The translations under genes and the position numbers were made by a program. This document shows positions 15,828-27,986 of a stretch of 64,000 nucleotides of DNA, in pieces. The notes below the pieces were generated by a model that saw only the letters and a program-made list of their open reading frames with translations, was not told where the DNA came from and searched no databases. Position 1 is the stretch's first letter. Each line of letters begins with the position of its first letter. The DNA is taken from NCBI RefSeq assembly GCF_016654005.1, contig NZ_JAEPWN010000013.1, positions 1 through 64,000 on the forward strand, read 5' to 3'. The stretch is from Brevundimonas nasdae (GTDB taxonomy: Bacteria; Pseudomonadota; Alphaproteobacteria; Caulobacterales; Caulobacteraceae).

Positions 15828-16220
15828 GAGTCAGAAGCGGACCTCCGTCTTCGCTTCTAGCGTTTATCCACAACCTATCTACGTCTAGTGTTTCGTGCCC
15901 ATCGCGCCTCTGCAGCCGCCCTGAGCGCGTTGAGGTTTGCAACACAAGCGCTGTCGCCGAGCGCAACGGCCGCTTCTCTCAAACTGCATTATTTTCGGTG
16001 TTAATTCAGCCATTTATGGCTGCAACAGTTTCCGAACATGTGCAGTCTGCGAAGGGAACACCAGTTCGATAGTGTTGCACCACTCCATGTAACATAGCTC
16101 GATGCCCCGCTGCGCAGCCATTCAAACAGCGCAGCGACGTGGGTTTGAGCGGGCCGCAAGACGGCCAGCTAAGCTTTGAGTTATGTTTGCGAGCTACAGA
16201 TGCGTAATCGGGAGAAGATT
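15828..16220. other. AT-richer intergenic region before the hybrid kinase
   Basis: About 390 bp with no convincing gene. It is visibly less GC-rich than either flank and contains a perfect palindrome at 16007-16022. It likely holds the promoter of the hybrid kinase and may be the right edge of the acquired region; no repeat matching the left side could be identified by eye. Confidence 0.45.
16007..16022. promoter_or_regulatory. 16-bp palindrome, possible operator
   Basis: CAGCCATTTATGGCTG: two perfect 7-bp arms around TT, inside the AT-rich gap about 200 bp upstream of the hybrid kinase start. It has the size and symmetry of a dimeric regulator site. No regulator can be assigned. Confidence 0.3.
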
Positions 16221-18761
16221 ATGGCAGCTCGTTTCGCGATCTTTCCAGCGTTCCTGTTTCTGGTTTTCGGCTGCTCCGCTGTCTCAACCCAAAGCCTAGC
16301 GGCGTCTGATACGTCGAAGACCGCTGTGAGCAGCCCCGTCGTCGCCCATGCCCAACGGGTTGAACGTCGGGCCTCGAAAACATCGTTCGAAGATCTCGAA
16401 GCCTTTGGCCGCGCCGCAGCTGGACGCCCTGGCGATGAAGGTCTCAGCCGCCTGCAACACGTCATCTGGGTTCTGATCAATCAGGACGATTACATCGCCG
16501 CAGAGCGCTGGAACGCGATAATGCGCCGCTCCGCCGAACGCCAGAACGATGCGCGTTACCGGGGCGTCGCCATGGTTAACGCCATGCATATCCGTTACTT
16601 GCGTGATGATGCTGTAAGCTTGGACGAAATGCAGGCTTTCGCAGCGATCCAGACGGACTGGCTGACAAGGATCGCGGCCGAAAGCGTTGTGGCCCGCATG
16701 CTGATCGACAAACAGAGGATCGCCGACGCCCTGCGCCTGCTGGCCCGCGTGGCGCCGATGATCCCTGCGGATCAGGCCAGCGTGGGCAGCGTCGGCGCCT
16801 CAGTCTGGACCACGGTGTCGCTCGCTCACATGATGATCGATGACGTGCCCGGCTATCTGCGCGCCATTGATCGGGCCGAAACCTATATGGCGGATTCGGG
16901 CTACCCCAACCCGGGCTACGACAGCCTCTATAATCTGGCCCAGTCCTTGGGCTTTCTCTCGCGGCATGACGACGCTCTGGCGCTGGTCGAGGCCTATAGA
17001 CGCCTGGCGGAAAAGACGAATACGCCGGAGGCCGCCGCCTATGCAGGCACATTGTGCGGCTATGCTGCGGTTGCGCGCGAGGATTGGCCCGCAGCCCTGA
17101 AATGCCTGGCGCCGTTCGGGTCGGACCTGAATGCGCCCAGATCGACGGTCGTTGCGATGCTGCCGATCCGCGCCACGGCTTATGCGCGCACCGGTAAGGT
17201 CGCCCTGGCTAAACGCGACGTGGCCGAAATCCACCGGCTTATCGAAAATGGTCAGATGACGCGCATGCCCGCCGTGCGACGGTCCGAAGCCGAACTGATG
17301 ATCGCCGAAGGTGATTATGCGCGGGGCGTCCCGGCGCTGCGCGACTATCATCTTGATCGTTTCGCCAGAGCCACGAAATCCGCCGCCTCCGCCACCGAAC
17401 AGATCGTGGTCGGGATTGATGAACAGCTTCAGGCCGCCACCACTCAGAACCGTCTCAGACTTCAGGTGATCAACGCCCAGCGCTGGCTGGTCGCCATCCT
17501 GGCCATCGTCGGCGTCGGCATCGCCGCCATGTTCTGGAGACAGGTCCGGCTGTCGAAAAAACTGTCCGCCGCCAATCGCCGTGAGCGCCAGGTCCACGAA
17601 GCCCAGGCAGCTTTCTTCGCCAATATGAGCCATGAAATCCGCACGCCGTTGAACGGCGTGGTCGCAATGGCCGATGCGCTGGGCAAGGCTGACCTGAGCG
17701 ACGAAGCCGCGCATATGGTCCGCATCATCGGCTCGTCGAGCACTACGCTGGAACGTCTTCTGTCGGATATTCTCGACAACGCGAAGATGGAGGCTGGTCA
17801 AATCGCAATAGAACCCCTGCCCTTCAATCTGGGCGAGACGATCACAGACATTCAGGCCCTGTGGTCACAGAAGGCGGCGGCGAAGGGGGTTGTAATCGAG
17901 ATCGAGGCTGATCCGGACATCTCACGTTGGGCTATTGGCGATCACGTCCGCCTCAGTCAGGTGCTGAATAATCTGATCAGCAATGCGCTGAAATTCACTG
18001 ATGAGGGCCAGGTCAACCTGTCCGCCCAGGCGACCACGGGTGACCGCGTGCGTTTCATTGTCGCCGACACCGGCGTCGGCTTCGACGCCGAACAAAAGTC
18101 GAAAATTTTCGAGCGTTTCCAACAGGCGGATGGTACGATCACGCGCCGCTTCGGTGGTACGGGCCTGGGTCTGTCGATCTGCCGTCAACTGGTCGAACTG
18201 ATGGGCGGAGAATTGGATTGCGACAGCACTCCGGGTGCAGGATCGCGTTTCTGGTTCGAGATCGAACTGCCGCGCGCCCTCCCCGCCGACTCCGTCAAGC
18301 CTGTCGCTGAACCGGAACTGGAAGCCATGCAATCGCTCAAGATTCTTGTCGTCGACGACCACGCATCGAACCGCACCATTCTGGGCCTGCTGCTTGACGA
18401 TGAGACGATGGAGTTGCGCTACGCCGACGACGGGCGGCAGGCTCTCGACGCCGTGCAGGAAACCGAGTTCGACGTGATCCTGATGGACATGCAGATGCCG
18501 GTCATGGGCGGGCTGGACGCCACCCGCGCCATCCGCGCCTTTGAGCATCAGACGGCCAGGCGCCCGGCGACCATCATCATGCTGTCGGCCAACGCCGATC
18601 CAGACTCCCAGAAACAGGGGACGGATGCTGGCGCCAACGGCCACATTGCCAAGCCTGTCGTGCTGGAGCGGCTTCTGGAAGGCATCAATATCGCCATGCA
18701 GCGCAACACCGACGCCCAGGCGGCGCAGGCGCGCCCTGCCCCTGCGCTCACTCTTCCTTAA
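16221..18761 (+). CDS. Hybrid sensor histidine kinase with extracytoplasmic TPR-like sensor
   Basis: 846 residues from the ATG at 16221, which has GGAGAAG just upstream (a TTG at 16176 is less likely). There is a signal peptide (about 1-28) and then about 390 residues of helical-repeat, TPR-like sequence outside the inner membrane. One transmembrane helix follows (about 421-440, WLVAILAIVGVGIAAMF). Then come HisKA with phospho-acceptor H471 in FFANMSHEIRTPLNGV, an HATPase_c domain with ISNALKFTDEG, DTGVGFD and FGGTGLGLSICRQL, and a receiver (about 705-830) with ILVVDDHASN and phospho-acceptor D756 in ILMDMQMP. There is no Hpt domain or cognate regulator nearby, so the phosphorelay partner is elsewhere. 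Confidence 0.88.
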   Translation: MAARFAIFPAFLFLVFGCSAVSTQSLAASDTSKTAVSSPVVAHAQRVERRASKTSFEDLEAFGRAAAGRPGDEGLSRLQHVIWVLINQDDYIAAERWNAIMRRSAERQNDARYRGVAMVNAMHIRYLRDDAVSLDEMQAFAAIQTDWLTRIAAESVVARMLIDKQRIADALRLLARVAPMIPADQASVGSVGASVWTTVSLAHMMIDDVPGYLRAIDRAETYMADSGYPNPGYDSLYNLAQSLGFLSRHDDALALVEAYRRLAEKTNTPEAAAYAGTLCGYAAVAREDWPAALKCLAPFGSDLNAPRSTVVAMLPIRATAYARTGKVALAKRDVAEIHRLIENGQMTRMPAVRRSEAELMIAEGDYARGVPALRDYHLDRFARATKSAASATEQIVVGIDEQLQAATTQNRLRLQVINAQRWLVAILAIVGVGIAAMFWRQVRLSKKLSAANRRERQVHEAQAAFFANMSHEIRTPLNGVVAMADALGKADLSDEAAHMVRIIGSSSTTLERLLSDILDNAKMEAGQIAIEPLPFNLGETITDIQALWSQKAAAKGVVIEIEADPDISRWAIGDHVRLSQVLNNLISNALKFTDEGQVNLSAQATTGDRVRFIVADTGVGFDAEQKSKIFERFQQADGTITRRFGGTGLGLSICRQLVELMGGELDCDSTPGAGSRFWFEIELPRALPADSVKPVAEPELEAMQSLKILVVDDHASNRTILGLLLDDETMELRYADDGRQALDAVQETEFDVILMDMQMPVMGGLDATRAIRAFEHQTARRPATIIMLSANADPDSQKQGTDAGANGHIAKPVVLERLLEGINIAMQRNTDAQAAQARPAPALTLP

Positions 18762-18784
18762 GCGGGCGCGGCCAATGTTCGGAC

Positions 18785-20128
18785 GTGCGCACATCGCCTG
18801 GACAGATTGATGATTCGCCGCCTCTGTGGGAGCAGTGGGCGGCTGGCTTTGTCATCTTCATGATGACCGGCGCCCTGATCGCCCCGGTTCTGGCGCCGGA
18901 TCAGGCGGAAACCCCGATCCTGCGCATGGTCTGGCTGCCGGTCTATGCGGTGACAGCGGGCCTGATCGCCTTTCGCTTCGAGAAGATCATACGCGCCTGG
19001 CCCGCCTGGCTGATCCTGTTCGGCCTGATCGCCCTGGCCTATGTGTCCAAATACTGGTCGATCGACCCTGAAGTGACCAGTCGGCGGGTCATCGCCATGG
19101 CGATCAACAGCGCCTTCGCCGTTTATGTCGGGTGCATCTTCAGAGGCGCCCCCCTGCCCCGCATGTTGATGAACACCTCTCTGGTCATGGCGATCGGCAG
19201 CCTGATCATGGTCTTCGCCTTCCCGCGCATCGGCGTGCACCAGATGGACAACGCCGGTCTGTGGCGCGGCCTGTGGTACGAAAAAAACCAGATGGGCCTG
19301 GTCATGGTGGTCGGCGCGGTCTCGTCCGCCGCCGTCCTAGCCGCTGATCATCTGGCCGGGAATGGACGCAAGCCCTGGGTTCCGCTGCTGGCGTTCGGCC
19401 TGACGACCCTGCTGGTCATGGCGACCCAGTCCAAGACGTCCCTGCTCTGCTGGCTGCTGGGCGTCGGCATGATCGGCTTCTGGTGGCTGTTGAAACAGGG
19501 CGGCGCGGCCATCACCATCGTTGCGGTCTGGTTTGCGGTCGTCACCTCCAGCTTGGCGGCCTGGCTGTGGAACACGGATTCCGCCGCCATCCTGCAGGCC
19601 CTGGGCAAGGACCCGTCGCTGACCGGGCGCACCCTGATCTGGGAGGCCCTGATGCGCCGCGTCGCCGAACGGCCGATGACCGGTTACGGCTTCAGCGCCT
19701 TCTGGGGCGTGGACTCCATCCCGGCGCGCGAAATCCGGCTGGAGACCCAGTGGCCCGTGCCGTCGGCGCACAACGGCTGGATCGACCTTCTGGTCCAGTT
19801 GGGCTGGCCCGGCGCAATCTTTGTCGGCGCAGTCATGCTGGTGTCGGCCATTCTGGTGATCGTGCGCCTGAACGGCATGGGCGCGCGCGAAGGCTATTGG
19901 AGCATCGCCTATCTGACCGTCTTCACCGCCTTGAGCCTTTCGGAGAGCGTTCTTTTGACCCACGCCAACCTGCCGTGGATCCTGATGCTGGCGATTATGT
20001 CCCGCGCAATGACCTATGATCCGATCCCGGTGCGCGCGCCGCTTGCTCGACCGGCTGCACGGGCCTACCAGAACCGGTCCCGAATCGCCTCAGACTATGT
20101 GAATGGCCGCCGACCTCTTCGCTTTTGA
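18785..20128 (+). CDS. O-antigen ligase / Wzy-like polysaccharide membrane protein
   Basis: 447 residues starting at GTG; no nearby ATG fits. It has about 10-12 hydrophobic helices, with the Wzy_C-type region near 200-330: a central loop with PSLTGRTLIWEALMRR, RPMTGYGFSAFW and SAHNGWIDLLVQLG. GR-x-x-x-W, G-x-G...F-W and the HN(G/S) loop are the usual marks of O-antigen ligase/polymerase-superfamily proteins. It acts at the periplasmic face of the inner membrane to join or polymerise undecaprenyl-linked glycans. No other glycan genes flank it. The last 26 nt overlap the parE start in another frame. WaaL-like and Wzy-like roles cannot be separated from sequence. Confidence 0.8.
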   Translation: MRTSPGQIDDSPPLWEQWAAGFVIFMMTGALIAPVLAPDQAETPILRMVWLPVYAVTAGLIAFRFEKIIRAWPAWLILFGLIALAYVSKYWSIDPEVTSRRVIAMAINSAFAVYVGCIFRGAPLPRMLMNTSLVMAIGSLIMVFAFPRIGVHQMDNAGLWRGLWYEKNQMGLVMVVGAVSSAAVLAADHLAGNGRKPWVPLLAFGLTTLLVMATQSKTSLLCWLLGVGMIGFWWLLKQGGAAITIVAVWFAVVTSSLAAWLWNTDSAAILQALGKDPSLTGRTLIWEALMRRVAERPMTGYGFSAFWGVDSIPAREIRLETQWPVPSAHNGWIDLLVQLGWPGAIFVGAVMLVSAILVIVRLNGMGAREGYWSIAYLTVFTALSLSESVLLTHANLPWILMLAIMSRAMTYDPIPVRAPLARPAARAYQNRSRIASDYVNGRRPLRF

Positions 20129-22187
20129 CGACGAACCCGAAGCTCGCAAACCCGAGCCTCCCAAGCCTGCTGCGGCGCCCGCGCCCCAGGCGACGCCCCC
20201 TGCTGTCCCGACACCGACGCCCGCGTCCGTGCAGGCCGCGACAAATGCGGCGAACGCGACCGGCTACTCCGCGTCCTCGATCGAAGTGCTGGAGGGGCTG
20301 GAGCCCGTCCGCAAACGCCCCGGCATGTATATCGGCGGCACCGACGAACGCGCCCTGCACCACCTGTTCGCCGAAGTCCTCGACAACGCGATGGACGAGG
20401 CCGTTGCCCGCCACGCCAAGCTGATCACTGTCGATCTGGATGCCGACGGCTATCTGTCCGTCCGCGACGACGGACGCGGCATTCCGGTTGATCCGCACCC
20501 GAAACATCCTGGCAAGTCAGCGCTGGAGGTGGTCATGACCGTCCTCCACTCAGGCGGCAAGTTCTCGGGCAAAGCCTATGAAACCTCTGGCGGTCTGCAC
20601 GGCGTGGGGGTGTCGGTCGTCAACGCCCTGTCGGAACATCTGGACGTCACGGTCTGGCGCGACGGCTTCGAATGGCGCCAGTCGTTCAGCCGCGGCCACG
20701 TGCTCGGCCCCATTCAGCAGGTCGGCCCCTCCAAGAAAAAGGGCACCCTGATCCGGTTCAAGCCGGACGATGAAATCTTCGGCATGGGCGCGGCCTTCAA
20801 GCCTGCGCGCCTGTTCCGCATGGCGCGGTCCAAGGCCTATCTGTTCCGCGGCGTCGAGATCAAATGGACCTGTGCGCCCGACCGGATCACTGACGCCACC
20901 CCGGCCCAGGCACTGCTGCACTTCCCAGGGGGTCTGGCCGACGCCCTGTCCGACCGCATCGGCCCGCTTGAGACCGTCACCCCCACCTTCGCCGGTCGCG
21001 CAGAGCGTCAGGGCGAGGCGGGCGCCTTTGAATGGGCCGTCACCTGGTCGCCCATCGGCTTTGGCGAGTCCGACGGCTTCATCCAGTCCTATTGTAATAC
21101 CGTCTCGACCCCAGACGGCGGCACGCACGAGGCGGGCTTCCGGGCCGCCCTGGTCAAGGGTCTGAAAGCTTACGGCGAACTGACCAACGAAAAGCGCGCG
21201 GGCATCATCACGGCGGAAGACGTCATCGCCAACGCCGGCGCCCTGATCAGCGTCTTCATCCGCAATCCCGAGTTCCAGGGCCAGACCAAGGACCGCCTGT
21301 CCTCGCCTGAGGGGGCCCGCCTGGTCGAACAGCTTCTGCGCGACCCGCTGGATCACTGGCTGACCGAAAGCCCCAAACAGGCGAACGCCCTGCTGGGCTT
21401 CGTGGTCGACCGCGCCGAGGACCGCCTGCGCCGCCGCAAGGACAAGGAAGTCCAGCGCGCCGCCGCCACCCGCAAGCTGCGCCTGCCGGGCAAGCTGTCG
21501 GACTGCAGCCGTCAGGCCGCCGAGGGCACCGAACTGTTCATCGTCGAAGGCGACTCGGCTGGCGGCTCCGCCAAACAGGCGCGCGACCGCACGACCCAGG
21601 CCATCCTGCCGCTGCGGGGCAAGATCCTGAACGTCGCGTCCGCCACCGCCGACAAGCTGCGCCAGAACGTCGAACTGTCGGACCTGGCCCTGGCTCTTGG
21701 CGTCCAGCCGGGCAATCGTTTCAACATCGACGACCTGCGCTACGAGCGGATCGTCATCATGACCGACGCTGACGTGGACGGGGCGCACATCGCGGCGCTG
21801 CTGATCACCTTCTTCTACCGCGTCATGCCCGAGACGATCCGCCAGGGCCGGGTCTTCATGGCCCTGCCGCCGCTGTACCGGATCTCTGCTGGCCCGCTCA
21901 GCGAATATGCCCGCGACGACGCCCACCGCGACGAACTGCTGGCCACGACCTTCAAGGGCAAGAAGACCGAGATCGGCCGTTTCAAGGGCCTAGGCGAAAT
22001 GATGGCTTCCCAGCTGAAGGAAACCACCATGGATCCCAAGAAGCGCACCCTGGCGCGCATCACCGTCCCAGACGCCGAGTCCAGCGTCCAGGATCTGGTC
22101 GAACGCCTGATGGGCAAGCGGGCCGAGGCGCGCTTCCAGTTCATTCAGGAAAATGCGCAGTTCGTGAAAGAAGAACTGGACGTCTGA
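20103..22187 (+). CDS. parE: DNA topoisomerase IV subunit B
   Basis: 694 residues. A Pro/Ala-rich N-terminal tail of about 55 residues precedes the GHKL ATPase domain: VRKRPGMYIGGTDERALHHL, DNAMDEAV, DDGRGIPV and the GLHGVGVSVVNALS ATP lid. The TOPRIM domain has E-G-D-S-A-G-G and DADVDGAHI for Mg binding. The C-terminal GyrB-type tail contains RFKGLGEMMA and TMDPKKRTL. There is no 170-residue GyrB insertion, and the length favours ParE over GyrB. It decatenates chromosomes with ParC, which is not in the window. The ATG lies inside the end of the O-antigen ligase gene. Confidence 0.95.
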   Translation: MAADLFAFDDEPEARKPEPPKPAAAPAPQATPPAVPTPTPASVQAATNAANATGYSASSIEVLEGLEPVRKRPGMYIGGTDERALHHLFAEVLDNAMDEAVARHAKLITVDLDADGYLSVRDDGRGIPVDPHPKHPGKSALEVVMTVLHSGGKFSGKAYETSGGLHGVGVSVVNALSEHLDVTVWRDGFEWRQSFSRGHVLGPIQQVGPSKKKGTLIRFKPDDEIFGMGAAFKPARLFRMARSKAYLFRGVEIKWTCAPDRITDATPAQALLHFPGGLADALSDRIGPLETVTPTFAGRAERQGEAGAFEWAVTWSPIGFGESDGFIQSYCNTVSTPDGGTHEAGFRAALVKGLKAYGELTNEKRAGIITAEDVIANAGALISVFIRNPEFQGQTKDRLSSPEGARLVEQLLRDPLDHWLTESPKQANALLGFVVDRAEDRLRRRKDKEVQRAAATRKLRLPGKLSDCSRQAAEGTELFIVEGDSAGGSAKQARDRTTQAILPLRGKILNVASATADKLRQNVELSDLALALGVQPGNRFNIDDLRYERIVIMTDADVDGAHIAALLITFFYRVMPETIRQGRVFMALPPLYRISAGPLSEYARDDAHRDELLATTFKGKKTEIGRFKGLGEMMASQLKETTMDPKKRTLARITVPDAESSVQDLVERLMGKRAEARFQFIQENAQFVKEELDV

Positions 22188-22202
22188 GTTTCAAAGTACG
22201 GC

Positions 22203-25066
<2,864 letters not shown>

Positions 25067-26314
25067 TCACCGCGCCAGGGTCGTGGGGAAATCCCGGCCC
25101 AGCGCCTCGGCCATCGCCTGCTGCGTGATCAGGAACACCTGGTCACGCAGATGGTAGTTGTTCGACAGGACGATCACCGTCACGTCGGCGTCGGGCTGAT
25201 AGGTCATCAGGTTGCGGAACCCGCCCCAGCTGCCAGTGTGATAGATCTGGCGGTCGTGGAAGGCGGGGCTGACCCGGTCGCCCAGGCTGTTGGCGAAGAT
25301 GCCGTAGCCCCAGTCGCGACGCGCATGGCCGCGCTCGGTCGGCACCATGTCGGCGGGGGCATGATCGGTCAGCATCTCCTGATAGCTGAGCGGCTTCAAC
25401 AGATGCCCGCGATGCAGGGCGCGCTGCCAGACCAGCAGGTCGTCCAGCGTCGAATAGACCGCGCCCGCGCCCGCCACGATGGAGGTGTTGGCGTTCGGCT
25501 GGGCCGCCAGACCGCCCGGCAGATTGGCGTACCCCATGATGACGCCGTGATCCCCGCCATCCAGATCAAGGCCGGTGTCGCCCATGCCCAGCTTCTGGAA
25601 AAAGGTGTCGCGCATATAGTCGTCGAACGGCTTGCCGCTGGCCTTCTCGACGATGGCGGCGGCCAGATTGAAGGCCGCGTTATTGTAGCGGACCTTGGTT
25701 CCAGGCTCGAACTGCAACGGGTATTTCTTGGAGTCTTCGGTCAGCTCCGCGATCGTTGCATGGGTCACGCGACGCAGGCCCCAGGCCGGGCGCGCCATCA
25801 GATCGGGAATGCCCGAGTCATGCGACAGCAACTGGCCGATGTGGATGTCGGCCCAGGCCGCCGGGCACGGATCAATCCATTTGCAGACAGGGTCAGAGGT
25901 CTTCAGCTTGCCCTCGTCCTGAAGCTTCAGGATCGCGACCGCCGTGAACTGTTTCGAGATCGAGGCCAGGCGGAAGCGGGAATCCAGCTTCATGGCCTTG
26001 CCCTGCTCGTAGTTGGCCTTGCCATAGACCTGGCGGAACAGAACCTGATCGCCCTTGGCCACCAGCACGGCGCCAGTGAAACGCCCTGCCGCCGCCTCAG
26101 CGTCCAGACGCGCCGCAAGCTTGGGCAACGTCTCCACCACGACCGCCTCCGGGCGCGGCGGCATGTCAGGGCGCAACGAAGCCATCAGGGCGTCGCGGGG
26201 CATTTTCGTCGCCGTGGCCACGCCCGTCCAGACAGCCCCGGCCAGGAACAGCGTCGCCAGGACGCCTATGACAAGCCGGGGATGTCCCCCTGCGGTACGC
26301 GGTACTTCAAACAC
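25067..26314 (-). CDS. Exported class C beta-lactamase-like serine hydrolase
   Basis: 415 residues with a GTG start. There is an N-terminal signal anchor (about 14-34, VIGVLATLFLAGAVWTGVA). The beta-lactamase/transpeptidase-like domain has the S-x-x-K motif in RLASISKQFTAVAILKLQ, the Y-x-N motif in VRYNNAAFNLAA, and a C-terminal HTGSWGGFRN as the K/H-T-G equivalent. These mark an acyl-serine enzyme of the AmpC/EstB/D-aminopeptidase fold. Substrate could be a peptide, ester or lactam; the sequence does not decide. It lies 17 bp after era and its stop directly abuts the CoA-transferase stop. Confidence 0.85.
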   Translation of the reverse strand: MFEVPRTAGGHPRLVIGVLATLFLAGAVWTGVATATKMPRDALMASLRPDMPPRPEAVVVETLPKLAARLDAEAAAGRFTGAVLVAKGDQVLFRQVYGKANYEQGKAMKLDSRFRLASISKQFTAVAILKLQDEGKLKTSDPVCKWIDPCPAAWADIHIGQLLSHDSGIPDLMARPAWGLRRVTHATIAELTEDSKKYPLQFEPGTKVRYNNAAFNLAAAIVEKASGKPFDDYMRDTFFQKLGMGDTGLDLDGGDHGVIMGYANLPGGLAAQPNANTSIVAGAGAVYSTLDDLLVWQRALHRGHLLKPLSYQEMLTDHAPADMVPTERGHARRDWGYGIFANSLGDRVSPAFHDRQIYHTGSWGGFRNLMTYQPDADVTVIVLSNNYHLRDQVFLITQQAMAEALGRDFPTTLAR

Positions 26315-26331
26315 GGGAACTCAGGGCAAAA

Positions 26332-27279
26332 TCAGACGTCGAAATCCAGACCGAACTGGGCGTAAAGGGCGCGGCTGTCCTGCCATTTCGGATCAACCTT
26401 GACGGTCAGGAACAGGTGGACCTGACGGCCCAGGATTTCGTTCAGCTCCTCGCGCGCCTTCTGGCCGATCCATTTCAGGGTCTGGCCGCCCTTGCCCAGC
26501 ACGATCGGGCGCTGGCTCTCGCGCTCGACATAGATGGTCTGTTCGATCCGGGCCGAGCCGTCGGCGCGATCCTCGAAACTGGTCGTCTCCACCGCCGCCG
26601 AATAAGGCAGTTCCTCGTGGACGCGCAGATAGACCTTCTCGCGCGTGATCTCGGCGGCCAGCACGCGCACGGGCACATCGGCGGCCTGATCGTCGGGATA
26701 GAGCCAAGGCCCCTTGGGCATCGAGCGCGCCAGACGCTGTTTCAGGTCTTCGACGCCGTCCCCGTTGGCGGCCGAGATCATATAGACCTCTTCATAGACG
26801 CCGCTTTCGAACAGCTTCTGCGACAACGCCAGCAGGGTGTCGCGGCGCATGCCGTCGATCTTGTTCAGCGCCAGGATCACCTTGGTCCCGGTGGACTGCA
26901 GGTTGGTGATGATGGTTTCGGTGTCTTCGGCCGAGCGTCGGTCGGCGGCCGTGCCGTCACGCCCTTCGGCGTTGATGTGCGACTGGGCGTCGATCAGGTG
27001 GACCACCACGTCAGCGTCCTGCGCGCCGCCCCAGGCCGAAGCGACCATGGCCCTGTCCAGACGACGGCGCGGGGTGAAGATGCCGGGCGTGTCCACCAGC
27101 ACGATCTGGGCGTCGCCTTCCATGGCGATGCCGCGCACGGGGAAGCGCGTCGTCTGCACCTTCTGGGTGACGATGGAGACCTTGGATCCGGTCAGCCGGT
27201 TGACCAGCGTGGACTTGCCGGCGTTCGGCGCGCCAATGATGGCGGCAAAGCCCGCCCGCTGGTTTTCGATATCGGTCAA
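26332..27279 (-). CDS. era: GTPase Era
   Basis: 315 residues; start is a TTG overlapping the rnc stop (TTGA). G-domain motifs: GAPNAGKSTLVNRL (G1), DTPGIF (G3), NKID (G4) and SAANGDGV (G5). The KH domain at the C-terminus contains ERESQRPIVLGKGGQTLKWI and the basic helix after it. Era binds the 3' end of 16S rRNA and assists 30S assembly. It is the last housekeeping gene of the lepB-rnc-era run. Confidence 0.95.
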   Translation of the reverse strand: MTDIENQRAGFAAIIGAPNAGKSTLVNRLTGSKVSIVTQKVQTTRFPVRGIAMEGDAQIVLVDTPGIFTPRRRLDRAMVASAWGGAQDADVVVHLIDAQSHINAEGRDGTAADRRSAEDTETIITNLQSTGTKVILALNKIDGMRRDTLLALSQKLFESGVYEEVYMISAANGDGVEDLKQRLARSMPKGPWLYPDDQAADVPVRVLAAEITREKVYLRVHEELPYSAAVETTSFEDRADGSARIEQTIYVERESQRPIVLGKGGQTLKWIGQKAREELNEILGRQVHLFLTVKVDPKWQDSRALYAQFGLDFDV

Positions 27280-27986
27280 ATTACGCCTTCACGTTTCAAA
27301 AGTGCCGTTGCGGCCGCCTTTTCCGCCTCCTGACGCGAACGCCCCTGCGCGGTCAAGGGTTCGACGCCCTGCACAGAGACCTCCACGGTGAAGGTCGGTG
27401 CGTGATCCGAACCGGTGCGTTCGGCCACGCGATAGGTCGGCAGGGGTCGTCCCTGCCCTTGCGCCCATTCCTGCAGCGCGGATTTGGGATTGGTCACGGT
27501 GCGCGACGGCGGGGCGGCCAGCTCAGCCGCCCAGGCCGCCTCGAAGAAGCGACGCGCCGCATCCAGCCCGCCGTCCAGATAGACCGCAGCCAGAATGGCC
27601 TCGACCGCATCGGCGATCACACCCGCCTTGCGACGCCCCCCAGTCTTGGTCTCGCCCGGCGACAGACGCATGGCCGGGCCGACGCCCAAGGCCTCGCCCA
27701 CACGCGCACAGGCGGTCTTGTCGACCAGGGCGTGCAGGCTGGAGGACAGCTGACCTTCGTCAGCGGTCGGATACTCTTTCGACAGCCGCTCGGCCACCAG
27801 CAGCCCCAGCACCCGGTCGCCCAGAAACTCCAGCCGCTCGTTATCGCGCGGCCCGTGGATGCCCACCGGCGCGCCCTCGCCGACGCTGGCGTGGGTCAGG
27901 GCGCGCTCCAGCAGCGCCTTGTCCTTGAATGTGTGACCAAGGCGCGTCTCCAGCGCCATGACGGCCTCGGCCCTCAGATTCGCCAT
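27276..27986 (-). CDS. rnc: Ribonuclease III
   Basis: 236 residues from the ATG at 27986. The RNase III catalytic domain (about 1-155) has NERLEFLGDRVLGLLVAERL, the signature with the metal-binding acids, and ADAVEAILAAVYLDGG. The C-terminal dsRNA-binding domain (about 160-230) has PKSALQEWAQGQGRPLPTY and ending in SRQEAEKAAATALL. It processes rRNA precursors and structured RNA. It overlaps lepB by 1 nt (TGATG) and era by 4 nt. Confidence 0.96.
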   Translation of the reverse strand: MANLRAEAVMALETRLGHTFKDKALLERALTHASVGEGAPVGIHGPRDNERLEFLGDRVLGLLVAERLSKEYPTADEGQLSSSLHALVDKTACARVGEALGVGPAMRLSPGETKTGGRRKAGVIADAVEAILAAVYLDGGLDAARRFFEAAWAAELAAPPSRTVTNPKSALQEWAQGQGRPLPTYRVAERTGSDHAPTFTVEVSVQGVEPLTAQGRSRQEAEKAAATALLKREGVI

